Source: a virus | Direction: 5' to 3' (one strand) | Length of the DNA stretch: 30,588 bases | Virus record (IMG/VR): IMGVR_UViG_3300032738_000255 | Coordinates: 1 to 30,588 of that record | Shown here: one piece after another, positions 1-7,167 of the stretch | Position numbering within the stretch: position 1 is the stretch's first letter | How the letters are laid out: each line of letters opens with the position of its first letter | Made by a program: the position numbers and the translations under genes | Notes under the pieces: generated by a model | What the model was told of the DNA's origin: nothing | What the model saw: the letters and a program-made list of their open reading frames with translations, nothing else | Databases searched by the model: none

Positions 1-1215
1 ATCGCCGATCCAGCCGCCGACCTCTTCCCCGTCTGAGTTTAGTATAGCCAGCGCGCCAGACAGCGACCTGATGCTGGGGAAGAACTTGGATAGGCCCGTT
101 TCATTCATTTGAAGCGCGCTCTCTACCGAACCGAACTGCTCCTTCAGCGACATCGCTTCCCACTCAGCGCCGCCGACATTTATGCCGAGGAGTTTCATGG
201 AGTCGGCCAGTTCTTTCGGACTCGCTTCGTCCATCGCTGCCGCGATATGGGCTGCTGTGACGCGCAGGTTGTCTCCCTGGAACGCCGCCGCCTCGAACTG
301 GAGCCCGAGCCCTTCCAGCGTGATGCCCGTATTCTTGAGCGCACTTGCCGCCCCTGCTTCGGCAAGCATGTCGATGGTGCCTTTCAGTCCGCGCGCCTGA
401 ATCGCAGCCTTCGACATGTTCAGTTCCAGCGACTGATAGACTCCTGCAACGGCCGGCGATGGTGCCTCCAGGGCGATGAGCAAATTCTTGAATTGCGTGG
501 CAGCATCCTCAACCGATGTCGCGCGGTGCGTCATTGCAGCGAACACCCCGAGCAGTTCATCTGCGCTGATTCCAAGTTGCTGGCCTATGGGCGCAAACTG
601 TTTGAATCCGGTCAATACCTGGTCCATCGTATCTGTGGCTGCCTTGCCTGTGGCCACGTAGAACTTGCCCGAAATCTCAGTCGCAGTCTCTGCCCCCTCG
701 CCATACATTTTCCAATACAGTGCCGTGGCGGTCGCCAGTAGTGCGGTCTCTGCCCGCGTCGCCTTTGATGCCCTGATGATTTCTTCCAGGAACCCCGGCG
801 CATCCTTGACGTTCTCGAATTCCTTTGTGGAGAACACCATGTAGAAGTCGCGCATGTTCTGCGCTGCCCCGGTGCCATATTCTACAGCCAACTTCCGGCT
901 GGCTTTTTGCAGCATATCGACACTGGTGCGCGCTTCGTCGAATTTTCCACCCATTGACAGCAAGCCAAAGACCCTGTCCGTCTCTTCGGCAAGTTCGATG
1001 GTTTTCTTGATAGGCTGAACGATGCCGACATACGCGGCACCCATTGCTGTTGCGAATGCAGCCAGGCCGGGAACCGCTGCCGTGAGCCCCTTCAGCCTGC
1101 CAGTGATCCCCTTGAAGCCGCGAGACATTGCGTCTTGGCCGCGGATTACTTTCTTGGAGGTGGCCGTGAAGGCATCCTTGAGGGAAACAACGAATCCGTA
1201 GCCGAGATCGGCCAT
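1..1215 (-). CDS. Phage tail tape measure protein (partial, TP901-like core)
   Basis: This is the N-terminal 405 codons of a tape measure protein. The frame is open and runs off the left edge of the window, so the C-terminus is missing. The ATG at 1215 follows AGGAG. The protein starts MADLGYGFVVSLKDAF and has a hydrophobic, Ala/Gly-rich segment at about residues 47-65. It is then helical, with the pattern seen in TP901-type tape measure cores: ...KFYVATGKAATDTMDQVLTG..., then GISADELLGVFAAMTH and VEDAATQFKNLL. In this family the protein sets tail length and passes through the tube during injection. Its position directly after the tail chaperone pair is the standard gene order and supports the call. 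The stop of the frameshift-extended chaperone lies only 8 bases upstream. Confidence 0.85.
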   Translation of the reverse strand, partial: MADLGYGFVVSLKDAFTATSKKVIRGQDAMSRGFKGITGRLKGLTAAVPGLAAFATAMGAAYVGIVQPIKKTIELAEETDRVFGLLSMGGKFDEARTSVDMLQKASRKLAVEYGTGAAQNMRDFYMVFSTKEFENVKDAPGFLEEIIRASKATRAETALLATATALYWKMYGEGAETATEISGKFYVATGKAATDTMDQVLTGFKQFAPIGQQLGISADELLGVFAAMTHRATSVEDAATQFKNLLIALEAPSPAVAGVYQSLELNMSKAAIQARGLKGTIDMLAEAGAASALKNTGITLEGLGLQFEAAAFQGDNLRVTAAHIAAAMDEASPKELADSMKLLGINVGGAEWEAMSLKEQFGSVESALQMNETGLSKFFPSIRSLSGALAILNSDGEEVGGWIGD

Positions 1216-1223
1216 GGCCACTC

Positions 1224-1430
1224 CTACGCGTCAGAACCGGGCATTGCAGCCCCCGTGCGTTCAAGGGTATCCCAACAGAGCCTCGCGTGCAATAGTCGCC
1301 GGCGCGAGGGCATGGCCATGATGTCCTGCTCCCTCCATCCGTACAGTCGTGCGATGACGTGAATCTGACCGTCTAATGACAAGCCCGGCGTGGCGAGTGA
1401 ATCGTCGTCAGAACGCCGGACTACCTGCCG
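1224..1430 (-). CDS. Frameshift-only C-terminal extension of the tail assembly chaperone (gpT-like part)
   Basis: This is a 68-codon open frame, in the -1 frame relative to the upstream chaperone, entered at the slippery site 1430-1436 and ending with TAG at 1224-1226. It has no good start of its own. Its translation contains LDGQIHVIARLYGWREQDIM followed by a basic helix (AMPSRRRLLHARL). This is typical of the short second chaperone frame that precedes tape measure genes: a compact helix with a YGW..EDI motif. Reading through the shift gives a 299-residue fusion of 231 residues from the zero frame plus 68 from this one. In lambda-like and many contractile-tail phages such a fusion recruits tail tube subunits to the tape measure protein. 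That role is inferred from position and architecture. Confidence 0.75.
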   Translation of the reverse strand, partial: RQVVRRSDDDSLATPGLSLDGQIHVIARLYGWREQDIMAMPSRRRLLHARLCWDTLERTGAAMPGSDA

Positions 1431-2122
1431 AAAAAATCAGCACAGATAACCGACACCCGAGTGATCTTCTTGCACTTGCTACAGACGCAAGGCTCCGAGA
1501 GCCCGGGGTTGCCGTCGAGACGGTCGCGGTGCTTCCTGATCTTGCTGAGGAAGGATCCTGGATACGACTTCGATCCCTTGAAAGCGCCACCCCCAACGGT
1601 GTGCACGCGGACCAGCAGCTTGTCGAGGTCCGGGGCAGCGACGTAAGACGCCTCCGTGCTGCCGGTAGACAGCCGGAGAACGACTTCCCCGAAGTGCGGA
1701 TCGTCGAATGTCTTGGCGTCGTAGTCAGGCTCTCGCACGGGGATCTTCGACAGGTCTACAGGAGACTCGTTCGACTCGTTGCAAGGCACCTTGCGCCTTT
1801 CGTGCTGGCAGACCCAGGGCACGTTGACGATGTTGCTGTAGCTGAGGATGCGCACGCGCTTCAGCGTTATCATGCGGTCGAAGGTCGGCCAGGCCAGGAT
1901 CGTGTCCGTCGTGACTTCCTTGACTTTCTCGACCGCGGCGATGCAGGTCAGCAGGTACTCGTCCAACTCTCCATCGTCGATGCCACTGCCGCTCTCCATA
2001 AGTGCCTGAATGATGGCATCGCCATCGCCCATGACTTCGAGGATGGTGACCTTTTCGCCCCGTGATAATGTGGTGATTTCGCTTTTGCGTTGATAGGTGC
2101 CGCCGCCAGATGCTTCGCTCAT
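1421..2122 (-). CDS. Tail assembly chaperone with zinc-ribbon, zero-frame product (gpG-like; resembles T4 gp26-type proteins)
   Basis: This encodes 233 residues from the ATG at 2122, which has AAGGAGG six bases upstream. An upstream in-frame ATG at 2137 itself overlaps that site and is less likely. The N-terminal half is acidic and helical. Cysteines then occur as VPWVCQHERRKVPC, and near the C-terminus as EPCVCSKCKK, so a zinc ribbon is plausible. A helical N-terminus followed by distant Cys pairs resembles the T4 gp26-type baseplate/chaperone proteins found in contractile-tail phages. The gene sits between tube and tape measure and ends with a -1 slippery site, as tail chaperones do. The chaperone assignment rests on position and frameshift; the gp26-type resemblance is by eye. 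Confidence 0.65.
   Translation of the reverse strand: MSEASGGGTYQRKSEITTLSRGEKVTILEVMGDGDAIIQALMESGSGIDDGELDEYLLTCIAAVEKVKEVTTDTILAWPTFDRMITLKRVRILSYSNIVNVPWVCQHERRKVPCNESNESPVDLSKIPVREPDYDAKTFDDPHFGEVVLRLSTGSTEASYVAAPDLDKLLVRVHTVGGGAFKGSKSYPGSFLSKIRKHRDRLDGNPGLSEPCVCSKCKKITRVSVICADFFGR
1430..1436 (-). promoter_or_regulatory. -1 programmed ribosomal frameshift slippery heptamer T TTT TTC
   Basis: On the minus strand the heptamer reads T TTT TTC. It is phased exactly as X XXY YYZ in the zero frame of the chaperone (GAT TTT TTC GGC AGG TAG), three codons before its stop. A run of six T is conspicuous in this GC-rich sequence. Slipping back one base opens a 68-codon frame that ends just before the tape measure gene. 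No stimulatory structure was identified with confidence. Confidence 0.75.
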
Positions 2123-2190
2123 GCCGTCCTCCTTCATTCGAAACCCTCACGCCTGCATTTCGGTGGTGCTGTCGTGGGGGATGGTTGTTC

Positions 2191-2658
2191 TTAGACCGGG
2201 ATGTACTGGACGTCGTCGACCTCGAACTCCAGCGATTCCATCATGGCGTCGTCCGAGTCTCCATCCAACTCTTCCGGGTCCAAAACGATAGGCAGACAGC
2301 CCGTGCAGATGTAGGTCCGTCGTGGCACCTTCGAGACGTCGGTCGGGACGATCATGATGATCCGTTCGACGGTAGATGCCGGACTACCGATGTTCAGCGT
2401 GGAGTCGATGCCGAGCGTCAGCCAGATAAACATCGCCGCGTCCGAGACGTCGGAAGCGATGATCTTGGTCAACGTCAACGTCTCGAAATCCACGTGCCCC
2501 GACAGCGACTTGCGCTTGCGGGCCGCACCTCCAGCACGCGAGGAGGTAACTCCGGCCGTCCGCTTCGGCGGCTTTACCTTGACGCACGTGGCTACCGGAA
2601 TGCCATCAACGATTACCAGGAAATTGCCCTTTCCGATGGGCCTCGCATTCGTGACCAT
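2191..2658 (-). CDS. Tail tube protein (probable)
   Basis: This encodes 155 residues. The start is the ATG at 2658, which follows GAGGAGGTAGCGCA; the longer in-frame version to 2769 would run into the sheath gene and has a low-complexity Arg/Ser leader. The sequence begins MVTNARPIGKGNFLVIVDG and continues as beta-strand-rich segments with a basic stretch at residues 27-46 and an acidic C-terminus. Length, position directly downstream of the sheath gene and position before the chaperones all match the inner tail tube protein of contractile tails. There is no unmistakable motif, so the call is mainly from gene order. Confidence 0.6.
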   Translation of the reverse strand: MVTNARPIGKGNFLVIVDGIPVATCVKVKPPKRTAGVTSSRAGGAARKRKSLSGHVDFETLTLTKIIASDVSDAAMFIWLTLGIDSTLNIGSPASTVERIIMIVPTDVSKVPRRTYICTGCLPIVLDPEELDGDSDDAMMESLEFEVDDVQYIPV

Positions 2659-2683
2659 TGCGCTACCTCCTCGATTCCTACTG

Positions 2684-4246
2684 CTAGACCGTGACCTCGA
2701 ATTCAACCGCGGTCTTGTTGACGATGATGGTGAGTTCCGCTTCGCGCAGCAACCCATAGGGAGCCACACTCACGCGGGCCTTGTACTTGCCGTCCGCAAG
2801 GTCGTCGGGATCGTTGACCTTGCAGTCGGCCAGGGTGACCGCGTGCTGGTCCCCGTCGTAAGCCCAACCGTCGCAGCCCTCGTTTTCCATCGGGCCTTCT
2901 GCGCCGTCCATGTCCTGCGTGAACCCCATGAAGATGTACTTCCAGGTCGTGGGGTTGTTGGCCTTGAACTGGCGCTTGTTCTTCCAGTAACGCCACCGCC
3001 GCGTCATCCAGTTCAGGAGTTCGATGACGTGCGCCCAGGACAGAAGGCTCTCGGATTTCTGCAATGTCAGATCGTCGTAGATGAGCACCGCGCCGGCGCT
3101 CTCCTTCGCACTGCGATCGAAGATGATGGGATTGATCTGGTTCGCGACCAGCGTGGCGTGCGCGGCCTTGTTGAACCAGTTCTTCGACACGCCGGTGGCC
3201 TTCGGGATCTCCCCGAAAGAGTTCTCGCCGGCGACGCCATCCCAAGGATATCCGTCCGCGTACTTCCGTGCGAACTGAGCCAGCACGTAGGTGAGGTTGT
3301 ACTGCGCCGTGGCACCATAGGACCCCTTCTTCCGCAGTTTCGGGTCGCCGGCATAGAGCACCACAAACGGGTCGTCGATGGATTCCCACCCATACCCGCC
3401 CGTGGCCAGGCGATAGTTGACAAGGTCGTCGGAGTCCAGCCCCTTCGGCCCTCCGTCAATGACCAAGAAGTCTCGGCGCGTCTTGGTGGCCGACACATAG
3501 TCCTTCATCGCAGCGACGACCTGCCCCTGCAGGATGGAGTCGGTGGGATTGCCGATGGTCGGGGTGTAGGACGCCATGTGCGTGATGTCGAGATATCCAT
3601 CGTAGAGGGGGAAGAGGTCCTCGTAGTCGTCCACGTCGATGCCCGTGATGACCTTCGCGCCGCCAGCCAATGCAGTGGCGACGATGTTGACGGGCCGGGT
3701 GTCCTTCAACTGCGTCACTGTGACGATCTTCGACACCCCATTGACGATGCCCTCGACGAAGGAGCCACTCGCACGGTCGAAGGCCGCATGCGGGAACAAC
3801 TTCCCGAGGCCGGTCTGCGTGGAATAGCCGATGGTGAAGTTGTAGAAGTTCACCGCATCGGACGGGTCGTTCTCGACCTTCGCCGTGATGTTGTGCCCCT
3901 CCGGACCATAGAAAAGAGCGTCGACCCGCAGGCACGGCTCTGCAAGGGCATCGAGCAGCGTCAGCGTTGCCACGGTCCCGCTGTGCACCACGTTGGTGAA
4001 CAGCAACTCCGCGCCGGCGTTCACGAGAATATTCAACTCCTGGACCAGGAGGTTGTTTGCCCCGCTAAGACCGCAGTGGTTCTCGATGTCGGTTTCGGAC
4101 TTCAGGGACACCGGGGCCCCCTGTTCTTCGGTTGTCGGACCGCGGAGCGTCACGCCGAAGAGTGCGAACTTCGCCTTCTCCCGCTTGCTGCGAGACTGGC
4201 TGCGGTCAACCCTCTGAGAAGTGGTTTCCGGGATATTCTTGCTCAT
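2684..4246 (-). CDS. Contractile tail sheath protein
   Basis: This encodes 520 residues with an ATG at 4246 preceded by AGGAGG. After a basic N-terminus the protein shows sheath-like features: an early GVTLRGPTTEEQGAPVSLKS beta segment, then a LSGANN...LNILVNAGAELLFTNVV segment that matches the conserved 'strand, helix, NGG..L.vvRV' region of sheath proteins. The C-terminal half contains a conserved-looking helical region (SWAHVIELLNWMTRRWRYWKN). The C-terminal strand (LREAELTIIVNKTAVEFEVTV) resembles the arm that links sheath subunits. Sheath proteins surround the tube and contract on host binding. Adjacency to the tube-like gene supports the call and marks the phage as myovirus-like. Confidence 0.8.
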   Translation of the reverse strand: MSKNIPETTSQRVDRSQSRSKREKAKFALFGVTLRGPTTEEQGAPVSLKSETDIENHCGLSGANNLLVQELNILVNAGAELLFTNVVHSGTVATLTLLDALAEPCLRVDALFYGPEGHNITAKVENDPSDAVNFYNFTIGYSTQTGLGKLFPHAAFDRASGSFVEGIVNGVSKIVTVTQLKDTRPVNIVATALAGGAKVITGIDVDDYEDLFPLYDGYLDITHMASYTPTIGNPTDSILQGQVVAAMKDYVSATKTRRDFLVIDGGPKGLDSDDLVNYRLATGGYGWESIDDPFVVLYAGDPKLRKKGSYGATAQYNLTYVLAQFARKYADGYPWDGVAGENSFGEIPKATGVSKNWFNKAAHATLVANQINPIIFDRSAKESAGAVLIYDDLTLQKSESLLSWAHVIELLNWMTRRWRYWKNKRQFKANNPTTWKYIFMGFTQDMDGAEGPMENEGCDGWAYDGDQHAVTLADCKVNDPDDLADGKYKARVSVAPYGLLREAELTIIVNKTAVEFEVTV

Positions 4247-4271
4247 CCTATCCTCCTTGCGGTCCTCGGCG

Positions 4272-4952
4272 TCAAGACGTGATTTCCCTCACCACTTCCT
4301 CGACACCTGTCCTATCGTACAGTGCTTCATCAATGAGGTCAAGAGTGCCCTCCAGGAGCACAGATCCCCAATAAAGCTCATCGAACACTATCAGCGGAAC
4401 TCGCTTGTAGACCACCTGGTGAAACGAAACGAGAACGTCGGATTGGCGCGGGGCCCACGTCTGCGAGAGCGGTGCGTCCACTGCGATCTCTATCTCCTGG
4501 CCAGCTACGGTGATGACTTGCGGCGTGAAGAGACTGAGCAGTTTCATTTCCACATCATATGGCGGGTACTTGTCGCCGGTCTTGACGACCAGGCGCACCG
4601 GCAGGTCGTAGACCCGGGGTCGGCGCATCTCGAAATACTTCTGCGCCAGCGGGTCGTCGCCATAGAGTTCGCTGAAGAATGCCATGCGGCTGCCCTGGTT
4701 GGCCGACTCGACTGGCTTGAGGAAGGACCAGATGAGGGCGGGGGTCTGGGACGTATTGACCCACTGGTCGGGGTGCCGAACGACGTGCCCGTACTTTACA
4801 TCTCCAAAGAGGGCGGGGGTCAGACGGCCCCACAGTTCCTCTTCCACGAGTTCCTTCAGCCAATTGACCGACCTGATGTCGACGAAGCCAGTATCGACGC
4901 TCTCCGCATCCACGAGGTTGGTCTTGGTGTAGAACTCGGTCGTGTACGCCAC
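4272..4952 (-). CDS. Tail-region protein of unknown function (tail terminator/neck position)
   Basis: This encodes 226 residues from the ATG at 4952 (MAYTTEFYTKTNLVDAESVD), ending 25 bases before the sheath start. It is mixed alpha/beta and acidic, with a central block rich in aromatic residues and a C-terminus ending LIDEALYDRTGVEEVVREITS. I recognise no motif. In contractile-tail phages the gene between the gpS/gp10-like protein and the sheath is often the tail terminator or another tail-completion factor. Position suggests that here; the sequence does not prove it. Confidence 0.6.
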   Translation of the reverse strand: MAYTTEFYTKTNLVDAESVDTGFVDIRSVNWLKELVEEELWGRLTPALFGDVKYGHVVRHPDQWVNTSQTPALIWSFLKPVESANQGSRMAFFSELYGDDPLAQKYFEMRRPRVYDLPVRLVVKTGDKYPPYDVEMKLLSLFTPQVITVAGQEIEIAVDAPLSQTWAPRQSDVLVSFHQVVYKRVPLIVFDELYWGSVLLEGTLDLIDEALYDRTGVEEVVREITS

Positions 4953-4963
4953 TGCCTATTCTC

Positions 4964-5461
4964 CTATCGAAAGACCTTGCGAACCCGTCTGCGCAGATAT
5001 CGTTCCACCACCCGGTTCGCCTTCTTGCGGATGGTGCCAGAACTGATAATGGGCTCAAGGAAAGGCCGGGGCGGAATAACTCCGTCATCGGTCCCTTCTT
5101 CGTGTATCTGCATCAGGTTCGCCATCGGCTTGCCAGACGCCTCGTGCTCCTCTTGCCGCAGGCCTCCGACGAATACGGCGGTGCCGTGCATCATCTCGCT
5201 CGTCACTCCCATCATCATGTCGTTGTGCTCAATGAGAGCCTTCTCGGACCCCTTGCGAGCGCTGGTGGCGGGAGCCAACTCAGCAAACGGCATCCCGCCG
5301 GGCTGCTGGCTTTCGATTCCTTCCTTGACCTCGGCCTCGTAGAACTTGCCCAGGTACTCAAGTCCGTCCGCTGACAACTGATTGAGGTTCTTCTGCAAGG
5401 CGCGGATAATCCGGTTGGCCTTCTTCCACTCACCGATGGGTTTGTAGTCGGCTACTGCCAT
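4964..5461 (-). CDS. Virion morphogenesis / tail completion protein (gpS or HK97 gp10-like)
   Basis: This encodes 165 residues with an ATG at 5461 overlapping the upstream stop as TGATG. The N-terminal half is helical and basic. A conserved-looking segment follows: NLMQIHEEGTDDGVIPPRPFLEP. The IHEfG...IPpRPFL pattern is the hallmark of phage virion morphogenesis (P2 gpS) and HK97 gp10-type proteins, which complete the head-tail interface or tail end. The C-terminus is a strongly basic helix (KKANRVVERYLRRRVRKVF), also usual for the family. The length is normal. It lies between connector-like and sheath genes, as expected. Confidence 0.8.
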   Translation of the reverse strand: MAVADYKPIGEWKKANRIIRALQKNLNQLSADGLEYLGKFYEAEVKEGIESQQPGGMPFAELAPATSARKGSEKALIEHNDMMMGVTSEMMHGTAVFVGGLRQEEHEASGKPMANLMQIHEEGTDDGVIPPRPFLEPIISSGTIRKKANRVVERYLRRRVRKVFR

Positions 5462-5820
5462 CAGTCGTCCCTCTTGATGAGGAATGCGACTCGGATTGCT
5501 CGAGGTTTATTGTAGCGCACGCCGTCCTCGACCTCGACTATCTCAGCGTCCAGGGTGCGGGACTCCACCGACTTGATGCGGTCGCCTCTTTCGAGGTCGT
5601 ACTGCAGCGGCTTGCGAAGCCACACGTGCCCGTCTGTTTCCGGGAGGTCGCCTTGCTCACGGTTCTTTCGGACCTCTTCGGTCGTGAATTTTACCTGGCC
5701 GTACATCGTGACTTCGGTTTCCGGGAGGTCCCCTTTAGGCCGGCCCCAGTTGGTATCGAAGTTGGCTGCTGACCTGTCGATGATACCAAAGACGATCTCG
5801 CTCTTGTAGATAGGCTCCAT
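5461..5820 (-). CDS. Small neck/head-tail joining protein (unknown family)
   Basis: This encodes 119 residues. The start at 5820 overlaps the upstream stop (TGATG), and the stop overlaps the next start in the same way, so it is tightly coupled on both sides. The protein looks beta-rich. The hexapeptide GDLPET occurs twice, at residues 30-35 and 57-62, and the underlying DNA also repeats (GTTTCCGGGAGGTC on the plus strand). Size and position between the connector-like gene and the gpS-like gene suggest a head-tail stopper or joining protein. No family motif is evident. Confidence 0.65.
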   Translation of the reverse strand: MEPIYKSEIVFGIIDRSAANFDTNWGRPKGDLPETEVTMYGQVKFTTEEVRKNREQGDLPETDGHVWLRKPLQYDLERGDRIKSVESRTLDAEIVEVEDGVRYNKPRAIRVAFLIKRDD

Positions 5821-6698
5821 CAGATCATCCTCATCGGTTCCATTTCACCGGTGATGATGTCGAGCAGTCGTTCCCACTCCTCAACGGCGGAAAGAACCTC
5901 TGACGGCATCTCCCGCTTGAGGCCGGAGCCGTCGAAGTTCTGGTCCGTCCTGGACGAATGGATGGGCAGGGGGCTGATCTTGCGCCAAGCCTGCAGGAAC
6001 GCATCCAGGAGAATGAACCGCTCGAAGGTGGGATGAATGCGCCCGCAAAGCAGAAGCGATGCTCCTGTCGCAATTGCCCGGTCTGGCGTGCCCCACTGGT
6101 CCAGGACGACATCTGTACCGGACGCAGATGCAACGACGAGCGCCTGCTTGCCGACACTGTCATAGAGCAGTTCGCCACCTTCCAGGACAGGAGACGTGGT
6201 CAGTTTGAGCGCGGTAGCTCCGGCCAGCACATTGCCATCGACGACGAGGCTGCCGGCCACTGAATCGCGTTCGATGATGTCTGAATCAGCGACTCCCCAC
6301 GTACCGGTGATATCGAACCAACCCCACCGAGTGGACGTAAGCCAGTCGATGTGGTCAGTATTGGGGTCGAAGTCCCAGGAGCCTGAATCCAGTTGGGTGC
6401 GGCTCTTTTCCTGCGTCGAGTCCTCTGTAGTGATGGAGTAGATCTCGGTGGCATGAATGAGCCAGGCCCGCAAGGGCAGCATGGGCCGCGGTTCCTCGCA
6501 GATGATCTTGCGTGTGTGTGTCCGGGGGATTACCGGATACATGGCTCGGCCCTCGAGGCGCTTCGTGGCACGCACTGCCATGTCGAGAAGCAGGTCGTAG
6601 ATATCGGATGAGTACCAGCGGGATTCAATCAGGAGTTCTCGCTCAAGCAGGTCGAGCGGAAGTTGGTCTAGTGAATCGAACCTCGCATAGGAGCGCAT
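5820..6698 (-). CDS. Connector/adaptor-region protein of unknown family
   Basis: This encodes 292 residues (MRSYARFDSLDQL...). The N-terminus and C-terminus are helical: residues 1-50 contain LLERELLIESRWYSSDIYDLLLDMAVRATKRL, and the end contains FILLDAFLQAWRKI. Between them is a beta-rich middle with SLVVDGNVLAGATALKLT and LLYDSVGKQALVVASASGTDVVL, which looks like an inserted beta domain. A gene in this position, after capsid and before tail completion genes, is often the head-tail adaptor. The Shine-Dalgarno site is weak. The adaptor role is inferred from position only. Confidence 0.6.
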   Translation of the reverse strand: MRSYARFDSLDQLPLDLLERELLIESRWYSSDIYDLLLDMAVRATKRLEGRAMYPVIPRTHTRKIICEEPRPMLPLRAWLIHATEIYSITTEDSTQEKSRTQLDSGSWDFDPNTDHIDWLTSTRWGWFDITGTWGVADSDIIERDSVAGSLVVDGNVLAGATALKLTTSPVLEGGELLYDSVGKQALVVASASGTDVVLDQWGTPDRAIATGASLLLCGRIHPTFERFILLDAFLQAWRKISPLPIHSSRTDQNFDGSGLKREMPSEVLSAVEEWERLLDIITGEMEPMRMI

Positions 6699-6715
6699 TT
6701 CATCATTCCATTACG

Positions 6716-7054
6716 CTACGCCTTTGGCGTGAACTTCCTCGTCATAACCGGTGCCTTGAGGGTCTTGGCCCCCTTGGCTTTGTCGGCTTCCCCTTCTTCC
6801 TTGAACGCGTTCGTGTTGGACTTGAACCACTGATACATCGGCCCGCCGGTGGGAACGACGTGCTTCATTCCACGTTTCGAACGGAGTTCTCCCATGATGG
6901 GGTCGCGCAAAAGAACCGCTGGCGACTTGCAGACGAATGTGGTGTGCGGCACTTGCCGAGCATCCTGCGTCTCGCCCGCAGAGTCCTCAGCGCTGTGGTC
7001 AGTCGGCGGAAGAAGATCTTCCGCTGCCGGCTTGCGTGCTCGTTGTGATTTCAT
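6716..7054 (-). CDS. Small protein downstream of the major capsid gene, unknown function
   Basis: This encodes 112 residues from the ATG at 7054, with GGAGG nine bases upstream. The protein is basic with a disordered-looking N-terminus rich in charged residues and Pro. Its middle holds TTFVCKSPAVLLRDPIMGEL, and the C-terminus is Lys-rich. It lies between the major capsid and connector-like genes, where decoration or head-completion proteins are often found, but I recognise no family. Confidence 0.6.
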   Translation of the reverse strand: MKSQRARKPAAEDLLPPTDHSAEDSAGETQDARQVPHTTFVCKSPAVLLRDPIMGELRSKRGMKHVVPTGGPMYQWFKSNTNAFKEEGEADKAKGAKTLKAPVMTRKFTPKA

Positions 7055-7094
7055 TGGCGGTGGCCTCCAGGAAGGTTCGAGGAGGAGGGACTTG

Positions 7095-7116
7095 CCCCGG
7101 GCCGGGGGCTGGCCCC
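7095..7116. other. GC-rich hairpin region after the capsid gene
   Basis: The 113-base gap 7055-7167 between capsid and the next gene contains overlapping GC-rich inverted repeats: CCCCG-GGC-CGGGG at about 7095-7107, and GGGG-CTGG-CCCC right after it. There is no U tract on either strand, so this is not a classical intrinsic terminator. It could lower read-through or stabilise the 3' end of the capsid message. Confidence 0.35.
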
Positions 7117-7167
7117 TCCCCCTTCAGTGTTGTCAGTTGTCAATCAGACCGCTCAGTCAGCAGCCTG

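Noticed and set aside
677-1264. Minus-strand frame of 195 codons overlapping the tape measure gene
   Set aside because: It has Arg/His/Gly-rich low-quality sequence in a different frame from the continuous tape measure reading, which has the family's motifs and a ribosome site.
2354-4282. Long plus-strand open frame (642 codons) opposite the sheath and tube genes
   Set aside because: It runs antisense to well-supported structural genes, has a Val/Arg/Asp-rich composition without motifs, and lacks a ribosome site. Long antisense frames are common in GC-rich coding DNA.
7095-7116. Intrinsic terminator after the capsid gene
   Set aside because: The stems are strong but no U tract follows on the transcribed strand, so I list it only as a hairpin region.
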